From a bacterium (GTDB taxonomy: Bacteria > Vulcanimicrobiota > Vulcanimicrobiia > Vulcanimicrobiales > Vulcanimicrobiaceae), in assembly GCA_021832345.1 (NCBI GenBank), contig JAKBKY010000002.1:248001-312000 (forward strand): DNA of 64,000 nt, given 5' to 3'. Positions 37,529 to 45,758 of the stretch are shown one piece after another. A program made the position numbers and the translations under genes. Each line of letters opens with the position of its first letter. Positions within the stretch are counted from its first letter, which is position 1. The notes beneath the pieces were generated by a model. The model saw only the letters and a program-made list of their open reading frames with translations. It was not told the origin of the DNA and ran no database searches.

Positions 37529-37691
37529 AGCAGGTCGCGGAAAAGGCCCGCACATCTCTCGCACCCCGCTTTGGGTCGCTTTCGTCGTCGCTCGTTGCTG
37601 AAATGACGCGGTCATTCTGCGCTCCTCGCTCCTCGAAACCGCCTCAAAACCACGGCGCGATAGCCGCACCAGCCTTTTTCCGCGACCTGCT
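37529..37691 (+). repeat. Palindromic repeat element, family B copy 1
   Basis: A 163-bp element with terminal inverted repeats AGCAGGTCGCGGAAAA and the complement. Its centre has the hairpin AATGAC-GCG-GTCATT. It is the reverse complement of B2 (49025-49188) with one length difference. CTAG precedes it (37525-37528) with an additional AG, and follows at 37690-37693. It begins at the first base after the cation efflux stop and lies 30 bp from tRNA-Ser. Confidence 0.85.
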
Positions 37692-37721
37692 AGAAGACAC
37701 GGCACTTCCACGAACGCGATT

Positions 37722-37808
37722 CGGAGAGGGGGAGATTCGAACTCCCGAGGCGCTTGCGCGCCTGCTCGCTTTCCAAGCGAGTGCATTCGACCACTCTGCC
37801 ACCTCTCC
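37722..37808 (-). tRNA. tRNA-Ser (GGA)
   Basis: A class II tRNA on the minus strand with a long variable arm (CAGGCGCGCAAGCGCCT). Acceptor GGAGAGG/CCTCTCC; anticodon loop TTGGAAA (GGA). CCA is not encoded. Confidence 0.97.
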
Positions 37809-37855
37809 GTGAGGCGCTCGCCTCGGAGGGCGGCGGGCGAATCTTGGCGGTCGCT

Positions 37856-38644
37856 CTAGGGAATCCTGGATCGCTGCGCCAGGAGAAGGTCCTCGAACTC
37901 GTCGGGTGGGAGTGCGCGACCGAAGAGAAAGCCTTGGGCAAACTCGCAGCCGCACTCCCGCAAGAACTCTGCCTGAGGCGCTGTTTCGACGCCTTCGGCC
38001 AGTACCGCAAGGTCGAGCGCATGAGCCATCACCGTGATCGCGGAGACGATGGCCAGATCGTTGGCGTCTTCGGGAATATCGCGCACAAACGACTTGTCGA
38101 TCTTTAGCGTATCGATCGGCAAGCGCTTGAGGTAGCTCAAGGATGAGTATCCCGTGCCGAAGTCATCGAGAGAGAGCGAGATGCCGAGGAGCTTGAGTTG
38201 GCGCATGATGCCGATCGAATCCTCGGGGTTGTGCATCGCGATGCTTTCGGTAATCTCAAATTCCAAATGATCGCCACGCAGTCCCGTGTCGTGCAGCACA
38301 TCTTGAATCGACTTGAGCAGATTGCTGTGCAGAAACTGGCGACTCGACAGATTGACCGCCAGGCGCAGCGGTAGGTTGAAACGTTGCTGCCAACGCCGGG
38401 TTTGCTCGGCAGCGGTGCGTAGGACCCATTCACCGAGCTGAACGATAAAACCGGACGTCTCCGCCTGCGCGATGAAGGTCTCGGGAGGTGAGAAGGTTTC
38501 GTCGCGTTGCGGCCATCGGCAGAGTGCCTCGACCCCGATGATCTCGCCGTCGGAGAGCCTCACGATAGGTTGAAAATTAACACGGAACTCGCCGTAACTG
38601 AGAGCGTTGGCGAGTCGCTGATGCATCGGGAGACGATATGTCAC
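37856..38644 (-). CDS. EAL-domain cyclic-di-GMP phosphodiesterase
   Basis: A 262-residue stand-alone EAL domain. EVEAL-type motif in IGVEALCRW, then NLSSRQF, EITESIAMHN, DDFGTGYSSLSYL, KIDKSFV and AEGVET: all catalytic residues are present, so the enzyme should be active. There is no sensor or GGDEF domain, so regulation must be at expression or by partners. It starts GTG 38644, and repeat D lies only 30 bp upstream in its leader. Confidence 0.92.
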   Translation of the reverse strand: MTYRLPMHQRLANALSYGEFRVNFQPIVRLSDGEIIGVEALCRWPQRDETFSPPETFIAQAETSGFIVQLGEWVLRTAAEQTRRWQQRFNLPLRLAVNLSSRQFLHSNLLKSIQDVLHDTGLRGDHLEFEITESIAMHNPEDSIGIMRQLKLLGISLSLDDFGTGYSSLSYLKRLPIDTLKIDKSFVRDIPEDANDLAIVSAITVMAHALDLAVLAEGVETAPQAEFLRECGCEFAQGFLFGRALPPDEFEDLLLAQRSRIP

Positions 38645-38673
38645 GCAGAGTTTGCCTTCGCCGTCCTACTTAT

Positions 38674-38836
38674 GGGCACCTCGATAAATCCGGGTGCATG
38701 GTTTTGGCCATCGGGGAATGCAGATGCGAGGAGGGTGCGAGGGAGCATATACAGCGTGATCTGTGACTGAGCATCCGACGAAGCAGATGCGTTTCCCAGG
38801 GGACAAAGACGAGTGCCGGGATTTATCGAGGTGTCC
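38674..38836 (-). repeat. Palindromic repeat element D in the leader of the EAL gene
   Basis: A 163-bp element with terminal inverted repeats of about 24 bp: GGGCACCTCGATAAATCC at one end and the complement of GGACACCTCGATAAATCC at the other. The centre contains GTGACTGA after a weak hairpin (ACAG-CGTGAT-CTGT), similar to the core of family A. It fills most of the gap between the aldolase stop and the EAL start. At 38853-38872 is a TAGAATCGGC tandem repeat. Confidence 0.65.
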
Positions 38837-38877
38837 TTAATAAACCATGCCGATTCTAGCCGATTCTAAAAGAGTAT

Positions 38878-39462
38878 CTATTGCTCGAGCCCTGCCGTTC
38901 GGCAGAGATACGCGATCTTGGCGGCCTCCTCGGCCAAGTCGGTCAACACGAAGGCGCTCTCCAAGCTCGAACCGACGGCACAGAGACCGTGGCGCTCCAT
39001 GAGAACGCTGTTCACGCCGCCTGCGAAGGCATCGGCGACCGCCGCTGCCAGCTCTTGCGAGCCGGGCTTCTCGTAGGGCGCCCATCCGACGGGCCCCAGC
39101 GTCTCCGTCGCGCCGACGGTGTCCCGTGCGAAGACCCCACCCGTCTTGGACCAGACCACGCAGTACGTTGGGTGGGTGTGGATCAGAGCGCTCACATCCG
39201 GCCGGACGCGATACGTCGCCAGATGCAACGGCAGCTCGCTGCTGGGCGTTCCCTCGCCGATGACGCGTCCGTCAGGGCTCACGACGACCAGTTCTCCCGG
39301 ATCCAGATCGCCGAGGGCGGCGGCGGCGGGGGTCACCAGCAGGTTCGCGTCCTCGAGACGGACACTGATGTTTCCGCTCGTGCCGCTCACCAGAGCCCGC
39401 TTCCAAAGACGAGCAGCGTAGCGAACGATCTGATCGCGAACTCGCCGCTGGGAGATCGTCAC
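38878..39462 (-). CDS. Class II aldolase/adducin-family protein
   Basis: A 194-residue protein. SGTSGNISVRL at the start, the general acid-base Glu in SSELPLHLA, zinc ligands in LIHTHPTYC and MERHGLCAVG. Similar to L-fuculose-phosphate aldolase and methylthioribulose dehydratase; the substrate cannot be told. Single gene between the vapBC pair and the EAL gene. Confidence 0.85.
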   Translation of the reverse strand: MTISQRRVRDQIVRYAARLWKRALVSGTSGNISVRLEDANLLVTPAAAALGDLDPGELVVVSPDGRVIGEGTPSSELPLHLATYRVRPDVSALIHTHPTYCVVWSKTGGVFARDTVGATETLGPVGWAPYEKPGSQELAAAVADAFAGGVNSVLMERHGLCAVGSSLESAFVLTDLAEEAAKIAYLCRTAGLEQ

Positions 39463-39504
39463 GCCCCTTCGTACCGTGCCGTTAGAATGCGGCAGCGTGA
39501 GTGC

Positions 39505-39891
39505 TCACGCAATGCGCACATCGGTTTGGGAGAAGTCGTTCCCTTTGCAGAGCAACGGTTCGTCGCGTGTGATCGCGGTCGCGTAGCTGAAACAATCGCC
39601 AAAATTCAAAGCGGCGGGATGCCGCCCCTTGCCATACATGCGAAACGCAACGCGCGCAACCGCAAGTTCGCGCTCGCCGAACGGCAGTATTTCGGCGCCC
39701 AGCGCCATCATGAGTTCATCCAGGCGTACGAGTCCCTCCGCGCCCAGCAGAGTCGTGACCACCATTTCGCATTCCAAGAGCGTGGGAGCCGCAATGCAGA
39801 TCCCTCCGGCAGCACGCACCGCGTCGAGAAAGCGCGCCGCCTCGTGCTCTTTCAACAGCAATGCGACGACGGCTGAAGAATCCAAAACCAC
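39505..39891 (-). CDS. vapC: VapC-family PIN-domain toxin
   Basis: A 128-residue PIN domain. Asp in VLDSSAVVALLL, Glu in LLECEMV, Asp pair in NFGDCFSYA: the four acidic residues typical of VapC RNases are visible. GTG start with AGGAG, embedded in the vapB stop region. It is probably a tRNA- or rRNA-cutting toxin neutralised by VapB. Confidence 0.92.
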   Translation of the reverse strand: MVLDSSAVVALLLKEHEAARFLDAVRAAGGICIAAPTLLECEMVVTTLLGAEGLVRLDELMMALGAEILPFGERELAVARVAFRMYGKGRHPAALNFGDCFSYATAITRDEPLLCKGNDFSQTDVRIA

Positions 39892-39900
39892 TACGTGCTC

Positions 39901-40146
39901 CTAGGAGGGAAGCCCGTGCTCGTCATAGCCGAGAATCTGTTCTGGAGAGCGTGCGTCTAGCCGCGGGAGGCTCCAAGCTGCAGCCAAAACGCGCTCTACC
40001 GCTGCTTGGCGACCTTTGCGAGCGCGTACGCGGGCCAAGCGTTCGCGAACGGCCTGCCCAACGGCGGACGTGATGCTTTCGCCCGTCTCGTGTGCCAGCT
40101 CCCGCGCGAGCTTGCCGGTTTCGGAGTCTTTGATGCTTACTGCCAT
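39901..40146 (-). CDS. vapB: VapB-family antitoxin (PSK-type)
   Basis: Eighty-one residues, MAVSIKDSETGKLARELAHE, the Rv0623-like 'transcription factor' antitoxin family, with a C-terminal toxin-binding tail (ARSPEQILGYDEHGLPS). It precedes vapC by 9 bp. It probably autoregulates the operon through the palindromic promoter region. Confidence 0.9.
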   Translation of the reverse strand: MAVSIKDSETGKLARELAHETGESITSAVGQAVRERLARVRARKGRQAAVERVLAAAWSLPRLDARSPEQILGYDEHGLPS

Positions 40147-40152
40147 TCTAGA

Positions 40153-40181
40153 AATATACCAGAAATGGTGGAAATCGACAA
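40153..40181 (-). promoter_or_regulatory. vapBC promoter, predicted leaderless
   Basis: On the minus strand TTGTCG (40176-40181), a 17-bp spacer, and TATATT (40153-40158). The -10 ends 6 bp before the vapB ATG, so transcription should start at about the ATG. The element overlaps AT-rich repeated motifs (AGAAATA/AGAAATG) that may be the operator. Confidence 0.55.
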
Positions 40182-40214
40182 GCCGACGACGGATAACATC
40201 GGTACTCGAAAGCG

Positions 40215-41672
40215 TTACTCTCCCTGCGCTAGCGAAAACCCTCTCTCCCCGTTGAACGTGTAGAGTCCCTCCGTCTTGATGGCGTCGAAGCCGGCGCGCG
40301 AAACGGCTTCCAGCAACGCAATGGTGTGCGCGGCGCTAAACGTGCCGCCGTCGCCTTCAAAGCGAGCGCACCAGTGGTCGCTCCAATAGGTGTCGGGATT
40401 ACCGTCCGGCCACACCTTCGTGCCCCGGTTGCTGATGGTGGTCAGCCGTGTCCCGGCAACGTGGAGGCGCTGCAGCGCAGCCCCGAGAGCATCGGGGTTG
40501 CCGGCCGGCACATCCAGGAAGATGTCCACGCCCACGCGTTGCTTCTGCGGCACCGGCCCGGCCTTACGCATCGAGAGATCCATGGAGACTCCACGTGCGT
40601 ATGCAGCGGGCTTGAGCACCTGCGGCTTCTCTCCGAGTCGTGCGATCACCGCATCGGCGAACTCGGCCGTACCGACCTTCTTTTTTGAGACGCCGTCCTT
40701 GTAGATATCGTAGGTATGGACGCCGTCTTCGATGGTGCGTAACCAGGCGTTATGGGCGCGTTCCGCCGCGTCACTCTGACCGATGTGAACCAGCATCAGG
40801 AGTGCGCCGTGCAGCAGCCCGGACGGATTGGCCAGGTTCTGCCCGGCACGCCGCGGCGCCGAGCCGTGGATCGCTTCGAACATCGAGCAATGATCGCCGA
40901 TGTTCGCCGACCCGGCGAGTCCAACGGAACCCGTGATCTGAGCGGCCACATCGGAGAGCACGTCTCCGTAGAGATTCGGCATGACGATCACGTCGAAGGC
41001 TTCGGGCGTATCGGCCATCTTGGCCGCGCCGATGTCCACGATCCAGTGCTCGCTCTCGATCTGCGGATACTCGGCCGCGATCTCGGTGAACGTCCGATGA
41101 AAGAGGCCGTCCGTGATCTTCATGATGTTATCTTTGGTAAAACAGGTGACTTTTTTGCGGTTGTTGACGCGCGCATACTCGAAAGCATAGCGAATGATGC
41201 GCTTGCTTCCCGGGCGCGAGATGAGCTTGAGGCATTGAGCGACCTGGTTGGTCTGGCGATGTTCGATGCCGCCGTAGACGTCCTCTTCGTTCTCGCGCAC
41301 GATCACGATGTCCATATTCGGGTGCTTCGTTGAGACGAACGGATGCAGCGACGAGCATGGGCGAACGTTGGCATACATCCCCAAAGTCTTGCGAATCGTG
41401 ACATTGAGGCTCTTGAATCCACCGCCCTGCGGGGTGGTGATCGGTGCCTTTAAGAAGACCTGTGCCCGCCGCAGCGACTCCCACGACGCAGGCTCGATAC
41501 CGCTCTGCAACCCGCGCTTATACACCGCTTCTCCGATTTCGATCGGCTCAATCGCCAGTTGCGCTCCGGCGGCGGTGATAATCCGCAGCGTGGCATCCAT
41601 GATCTCGGGGCCGATTCCGTCGCCATGGGCCACGGTGATCGGAACCGGTTTGGTCGTCGCAGTCGTGCTCAC
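40215..41672 (-). CDS. icd: NADP-type isocitrate dehydrogenase
   Basis: A 485-residue protein of the isopropylmalate/isocitrate dehydrogenase family. VAHGDGIGPEIM at the start, LNVTIRKTLGMYANVRP for substrate, IVRENEEDVYGGIEH, and the NAD(P) region MFEAIHGSAPRRAGQNLANP. The ~140-residue C-terminal extension is like that of Thermus isocitrate dehydrogenase. TCA-cycle enzyme converting isocitrate to 2-oxoglutarate. A single gene; the conclusion on cofactor is tentative. Confidence 0.88.
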   Translation of the reverse strand: MSTTATTKPVPITVAHGDGIGPEIMDATLRIITAAGAQLAIEPIEIGEAVYKRGLQSGIEPASWESLRRAQVFLKAPITTPQGGGFKSLNVTIRKTLGMYANVRPCSSLHPFVSTKHPNMDIVIVRENEEDVYGGIEHRQTNQVAQCLKLISRPGSKRIIRYAFEYARVNNRKKVTCFTKDNIMKITDGLFHRTFTEIAAEYPQIESEHWIVDIGAAKMADTPEAFDVIVMPNLYGDVLSDVAAQITGSVGLAGSANIGDHCSMFEAIHGSAPRRAGQNLANPSGLLHGALLMLVHIGQSDAAERAHNAWLRTIEDGVHTYDIYKDGVSKKKVGTAEFADAVIARLGEKPQVLKPAAYARGVSMDLSMRKAGPVPQKQRVGVDIFLDVPAGNPDALGAALQRLHVAGTRLTTISNRGTKVWPDGNPDTYWSDHWCARFEGDGGTFSAAHTIALLEAVSRAGFDAIKTEGLYTFNGERGFSLAQGE

Positions 41673-41700
41673 GAGTCTCCTTACATGTGCGTGGGGAAGG

Positions 41701-41734
41701 TGCGGTCGAGCAGTGCTTTAGCTACTCGACCGCA
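41701..41734 (-). terminator. Hairpin, possible terminator after the peptide-binding gene
   Basis: A perfect 10-bp stem, TGCGGTCGAG/CTCGACCGCA, with a 14-nt loop, between the stop of the peptide-binding lipoprotein gene and icd. The following bases on the minus strand (CCTTCCCC) are a weak U-tract, so the role is not certain. Confidence 0.5.
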
Positions 41735-41768
41735 CGGTTCATCTACGAGAAAAGTCGCTCCGCCGCAC

Positions 41769-43403
41769 TTACGGCGAGTTGGAGAAGTACCAGTCTTGAG
41801 CGTTCCAGCCCTCGCTGATGCCGTTGGGCTTAAAGTTGTGTAGCTGCGGCGAGAGCGCGTAGCGGATCGGCGTATCGTACAAGAACGCCGCCGGTGCGTC
41901 ACGGAGCAGCAGTTGTTGGATGCGGACGTAGGCGCGCTTGCGAACGCTCCGATTAAAGGTGGAGAGCGCCAAGCGCTGGGCTGCGTCCATGGCCTTGGAA
42001 CAGTACTGCGAGACATTGTTCCCCGCGGGCGGGACCATACTGCAGGTCCACATCGAGGAGTCGTCGGGATCGGTTCCGGCAACCCACGCATAGAGCGCCA
42101 TGTCGAACTTCTCGCCGTTGAGGATGCCGCCGGCCTGTGCCGATTCATAGAGGATGGCATAGTTGTAACTCTTGAGTTGGACGGGAATCCCGACCTTCTT
42201 GAGCATGGATTGCACCTCGACGACGAGGTCGAGCGCGAGTTGATTGCCCTGCCCGTAGACCAACTGTAACGCAAGCGGCTTGCCGTTCTTCATGCGGATT
42301 CCGCCGCGACCACGCAACCAACCCGCGCCGCGCAGCAAGGCGTCGGCATGTGCTACGTTGTACGGAATCGGCTTGAGCGCCGGATCGTAGGCCCAGGAGA
42401 AGGGCGTCTGGTCGGCGATGGCGACCGTCGCCGTCCCGTAGGTATTGTCGTTGACGATTCGTTGCTTGTTGATGGCAAATGCGATGGCGCGACGCACGGC
42501 AACGTCGTTGAGCGGCGGGCGCTTGGTATTGAACATGACGGCCGTCCATGACGGCGCTTTTGCGAGGTAGAGCTTGACTGCCGGGTCGCTCTCCAGATTG
42601 TGGTACATCGTCGCGGAGATCTCATAGGAGAGATTGATGTCGTGGGCACGGATCTCCGATTCCATGGTGTTGCCGTCGGGAATGATCTTCAACGTCACCC
42701 GTTTGATCTTGGGCGCGCCGAGAAAATAGTGCGTGTTTGCAGCTAAAACGATCCGATCCCCGCGTATCCAGCGCACGAAAGTGTATGGGCCCGTTCCGAT
42801 CGGAGCGGAGTTGAACGGAATGTTGTTGAGGTTGGGATACTTGGCGAGCAGATGCGCGGGGAGAATCCCCATCGGTGAGTCGCTCTCCGCAAAGAGCGTA
42901 TCGATCGCCGGCGGGTAGATCTTTTTCATATGGAAGACGACCGTGTACTTGTTCGGCGTAGAGACCGACTTCACCACATCGTAGCCTTCACGAGAGACCA
43001 CGTTATTATTGGGATTCATAATGGCTTGCCAGGTGAACTTCACGTCCTTGCTCGTAAAGGGACGTCCATCTTGCCAGGTGACGCCGTGGCGCAAGTGGTA
43101 GGTGATCGTCAGGCCGTTCTTACTGATGCCGCCATTCTTGAGGGTTGGGACCACGGCCGCTAAGTCTGGAATGTCGCGCCCGTGATTGGTGATCGTCACG
43201 AGCTTGGAGAACATCAGCCCGTCAATCGAGGCCTCGATCTGGTTCTGCGTCAGGATCGGGTTGAGCTGCGTCGGAGTGATCGGAATCCCGATGCGCAGCG
43301 TGCTCGGCAGAGGTCCCGTTGAGGTCCCGGCCTTGGAACAGGCGACCGGGGCGAGGAGCACGAGCAGTAACGCAGCCATTCGAAGGCGTGTGGGCGAATG
43401 CAT
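41769..43403 (-). CDS. Peptide/nickel ABC transporter substrate-binding lipoprotein
   Basis: A 544-residue SBP family 5 protein. The lipobox is LLAPVAC at residues ~16-22, followed by LRIGIPITPTQLNPIL. Family motifs include ITYHLRHGVTWQDGRPFTSKDV and APIGTGPYTFVRW. No permease or ATPase adjoins it, so it may feed the transporter at 57-61 kb or another. ATG 43403 was chosen by the signal peptide. Confidence 0.9.
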   Translation of the reverse strand: MHSPTRLRMAALLLVLLAPVACSKAGTSTGPLPSTLRIGIPITPTQLNPILTQNQIEASIDGLMFSKLVTITNHGRDIPDLAAVVPTLKNGGISKNGLTITYHLRHGVTWQDGRPFTSKDVKFTWQAIMNPNNNVVSREGYDVVKSVSTPNKYTVVFHMKKIYPPAIDTLFAESDSPMGILPAHLLAKYPNLNNIPFNSAPIGTGPYTFVRWIRGDRIVLAANTHYFLGAPKIKRVTLKIIPDGNTMESEIRAHDINLSYEISATMYHNLESDPAVKLYLAKAPSWTAVMFNTKRPPLNDVAVRRAIAFAINKQRIVNDNTYGTATVAIADQTPFSWAYDPALKPIPYNVAHADALLRGAGWLRGRGGIRMKNGKPLALQLVYGQGNQLALDLVVEVQSMLKKVGIPVQLKSYNYAILYESAQAGGILNGEKFDMALYAWVAGTDPDDSSMWTCSMVPPAGNNVSQYCSKAMDAAQRLALSTFNRSVRKRAYVRIQQLLLRDAPAAFLYDTPIRYALSPQLHNFKPNGISEGWNAQDWYFSNSP

Positions 43404-43519
43404 CGATGCGGGTCCTTTCCTGGAGTTAGCAGTAGCGAATCTTGGGGCAAGACTCATCGTAAGGCCTGTCGTGTGGCGCTTGTGCAGTAGCGCGCCGCAG
43501 CGTACGCACGAGCGCATGA

Positions 43520-43741
43520 CTAGAACTTGACGTTGGGCGGCACTACGCGCTCGGTCGCAGTGAAGCCATTCTCTCGGTGCGAGCCGTCGCAGAAGGGTTT
43601 TATCTTCGAGCCTCCGCAGCGGCAGAGCGCGATGCTCTCGCCGCTGACCGTGTAAGGATTCCCGTCGCAATCGGTCACCAGGATCGGTCCCTTGACCAGA
43701 TACGGCCCACTCTGGCGGACCTTGATCGTGACCTCACTCAT
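43520..43741 (-). CDS. CDGSH iron-sulfur domain protein
   Basis: A 73-residue protein. The signature CRCGGSKIKPFCDGSH gives the three Cys plus one His ligands of a [2Fe-2S] cluster. Small single-domain CDGSH proteins act in redox or iron handling; the role here is unknown. It is single, between the lipoprotein gene and the SRP RNA. Confidence 0.9.
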   Translation of the reverse strand: MSEVTIKVRQSGPYLVKGPILVTDCDGNPYTVSGESIALCRCGGSKIKPFCDGSHRENGFTATERVVPPNVKF

Positions 43742-43846
43742 GCCGGGGCCTTCGACGTGCCGGCGGGTGCTCCATGTTCAGGCCAGGATCACCACCCCTA
43801 GCCTTCACGCAGGTCCCCAAGCGGGCTCTGTGCTATGATGGCGCAG

Positions 43847-43962
43847 CCATGATGGGAGTCGGGCTTCGCGCGGCGTAACCTCGTGAACCCCGCCAGGTCT
43901 GGAAGGAAGCAACGGTAAGCGAGCCCTTGCGGGTGCCGCGAACCACCTGGCTCCCGTCGTGG
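43847..43962 (+). ncRNA. ffs: Small bacterial SRP RNA (4.5S)
   Basis: About 116 nt. The distal stem holds the conserved SRP54-binding region CCAGGTCTGGAAGGAAGCAA with the matching GTAAGC and CCACCTGG. Ends CCATGATGGGAG and CTCCCGTCGTGG pair. TATGAT at 43834-43839 is a good -10, placing the start at the first paired base. It partners with Ffh (18887-20212). Confidence 0.93.
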
Positions 43963-44001
43963 TCCGCTACGCCGTGGTCCGCTCATAGAAGTAAGGTGGA
44001 G

Positions 44002-44496
44002 ATGATCCTATCGACCGATAGCGCCGCTGCCGCCGCCTTGGCGCTCGCCTTGATCGTCCTCGTCGTCTATCATCTGGCGGTGATGAGGCCGGCTCTAGCA
44101 CGCGTACACAACGAGCTTCGGGCTCACGACGAAGCCCTCGGCGGCGGAGCCGGCCCACTCACCGGCCGCCTGGTCGCAGTCGAGCAGGGACTGGCCGCCT
44201 CCCAGAAGGCCGCTCAGGCATTGGAGAACCGCCTGAGCACGCTTGAGGCATTCGCACGAGGAGACCTCTCTCGGATCGGCTTCGTCCGCTACGATGCCTA
44301 CGATGATACCGGGTCGGATCTCTCCTACGCACTGGCCTTGCTCAATCGCAGCGGCGACGGCGTCGTCCTGACCAGCCTCTACTCACGGACGGAGACCCGC
44401 ACGTACGGCAAGGCGGTGCAGAACTTCGAGCCGGCGGCTGCGGCCTCGGACGAAGAACGACGAGCCATCTCCCTGGCTCGTGAGGCAACTTCATGA
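44002..44496 (+). CDS. DUF4446 family protein
   Basis: A 164-residue protein. One N-terminal membrane helix (ALALALIVLVVYHLAVM), a coiled-coil stretch (~residues 30-80) and the DUF4446 core FVRYDAYDDTGSDLSYALALLN. Family function unknown. ATG 44002 has AAGGTGGA upstream; the frame extends upstream into the SRP RNA without meaning. It overlaps the M23 peptidase gene by 4 bp. Confidence 0.8.
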   Translation: MILSTDSAAAAALALALIVLVVYHLAVMRPALARVHNELRAHDEALGGGAGPLTGRLVAVEQGLAASQKAAQALENRLSTLEAFARGDLSRIGFVRYDAYDDTGSDLSYALALLNRSGDGVVLTSLYSRTETRTYGKAVQNFEPAAAASDEERRAISLAREATS

Positions 44497-45419
44497 TCGA
44501 CAAACGCTATCACATCAAGATCGTGCCGCATCGTGGTGAAAGCGTCCATCGCTTTGACCTGCACCGGTATCAGATCGTCGGTGCCGTCTCGGCAGTAGTC
44601 CTGCTCTTGCTCGGCTCGATGGGCCTGGCGACGATCTCGACGTTGCGCTCGTATGCCCGAGTCGCCTCACTGCGCGCGCAGACGCAGAGAGTTCGCTCGA
44701 CGGTGCAAAAGATCGACGGTCAGACGGTGCGGCTTCGAGCCGAACTGCGGCGTGTCCAGCAGGAGAACGTGCGGATCGAGCAACTTATCGGCGTGCATGT
44801 GCCGCTGGCCATCCCGAAGACGCACCCACGACGCACGGCGGCACCGCCCAAGCGCGTCTCCATGCGGACCGTCCAGGCAACGCTTCGCACCCTTGCAACG
44901 GCCTCGGCCGCCACAACATCGCAGACCCTCGCCCTACAACAGCTCGCCATGAAGGTCTTAAACATCACGCACCTGAGCGAGCTTGCCGAAGCGCGGCTAG
45001 TCGCCGATATTCCGTCCATCGATCCGGTCCCCGGATCGATCATCACCGGCTGCTTCTGTTATCGAACCTATCCGGATGTGGAGTTCCACGAAGGTTTGGA
45101 TCTGGCCGCCGACTACGGCACACCGGTGCGGGCTGCGGCCGCAGGCACGGTGGTCGCTGCCGGTTGGGACGGCGGATACGGCCGCAAGATCGTCATCGAT
45201 CACGGCAACGGCTATCAAACCTGGTACGCTCATCTCTCGCGCCTCGCAGTGCATCCGGGCGAACGCGTCTATAAAGGCGAGGAGATCGCTTACGTCGGCG
45301 AGAGCGGTTTTGCCACCGGTCCGCACCTGCACTATCAGGTGATGCTCGACGGCGTCCCCATCAATCCCGCGCCCTACCTGCACGGAATCCCGTCAAATGT
45401 TGTTGCATCCCTTCCGTAG
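44493..45419 (+). CDS. M23-family peptidoglycan peptidase with membrane anchor and coiled coil
   Basis: A 308-residue protein. Membrane helix ~residues 25-50, coiled coil ~55-95, and an M23 (LytM) domain ~185-300 with zinc ligands in FHEGLDLAADYG and GPHLHYQV. All catalytic residues present. Like EnvC-type or sporulation-type M23 proteins, it would act on peptidoglycan cross-bridges during growth or division. Confidence 0.9.
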   Translation: MIDKRYHIKIVPHRGESVHRFDLHRYQIVGAVSAVVLLLLGSMGLATISTLRSYARVASLRAQTQRVRSTVQKIDGQTVRLRAELRRVQQENVRIEQLIGVHVPLAIPKTHPRRTAAPPKRVSMRTVQATLRTLATASAATTSQTLALQQLAMKVLNITHLSELAEARLVADIPSIDPVPGSIITGCFCYRTYPDVEFHEGLDLAADYGTPVRAAAAGTVVAAGWDGGYGRKIVIDHGNGYQTWYAHLSRLAVHPGERVYKGEEIAYVGESGFATGPHLHYQVMLDGVPINPAPYLHGIPSNVVASLP

Positions 45420-45448
45420 AAGGAGACAGACGTGAGAAGTAACCAAGC

Positions 45449-45736
45449 GTGAACGAAGCCCTCTGTCTCCTAACGGAGATCTGCTCCAAGTTCGTTTTCA
45501 TTTACACGATCATTCTGCTGGTCTATGCCGTGGTATCGTGGATCCCGGACTTGCGCGGCCGCTGGACCGTCTACCTGGCGATGCTGGTCGAACCGGTCCT
45601 GACACCGCTACGTCGCGTTCTTCCTGCCGGGGGTGGCTTGGATTGGTCCTTCCTCGTCCTCATTCTGTTGTTGCAATTCGTAGTACAGCCCGGGCTCGCA
45701 AGCGTTGCCGGCAACGTCTGTTTTCGCGTCTTTTAA
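45449..45736 (+). CDS. YggT family membrane protein
   Basis: A 95-residue protein with two hydrophobic helices and the YggT signature YAVVSWIPDLRGRW, then EPVLTPLRRVLPAGGGLDWS. The family is found near division genes and has been linked to cell-envelope or osmotic tolerance. It starts GTG. Confidence 0.88.
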   Translation: MNEALCLLTEICSKFVFIYTIILLVYAVVSWIPDLRGRWTVYLAMLVEPVLTPLRRVLPAGGGLDWSFLVLILLLQFVVQPGLASVAGNVCFRVF

Positions 45737-45758
45737 CGTCTGTTAAGGGCGCGTAGAC

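Noticed and set aside
38645-38877. Possible cyclic-di-GMP riboswitch upstream of the EAL gene
   Set aside because: The GEMM core sequences are absent; the structure is the inverted repeat of element D.
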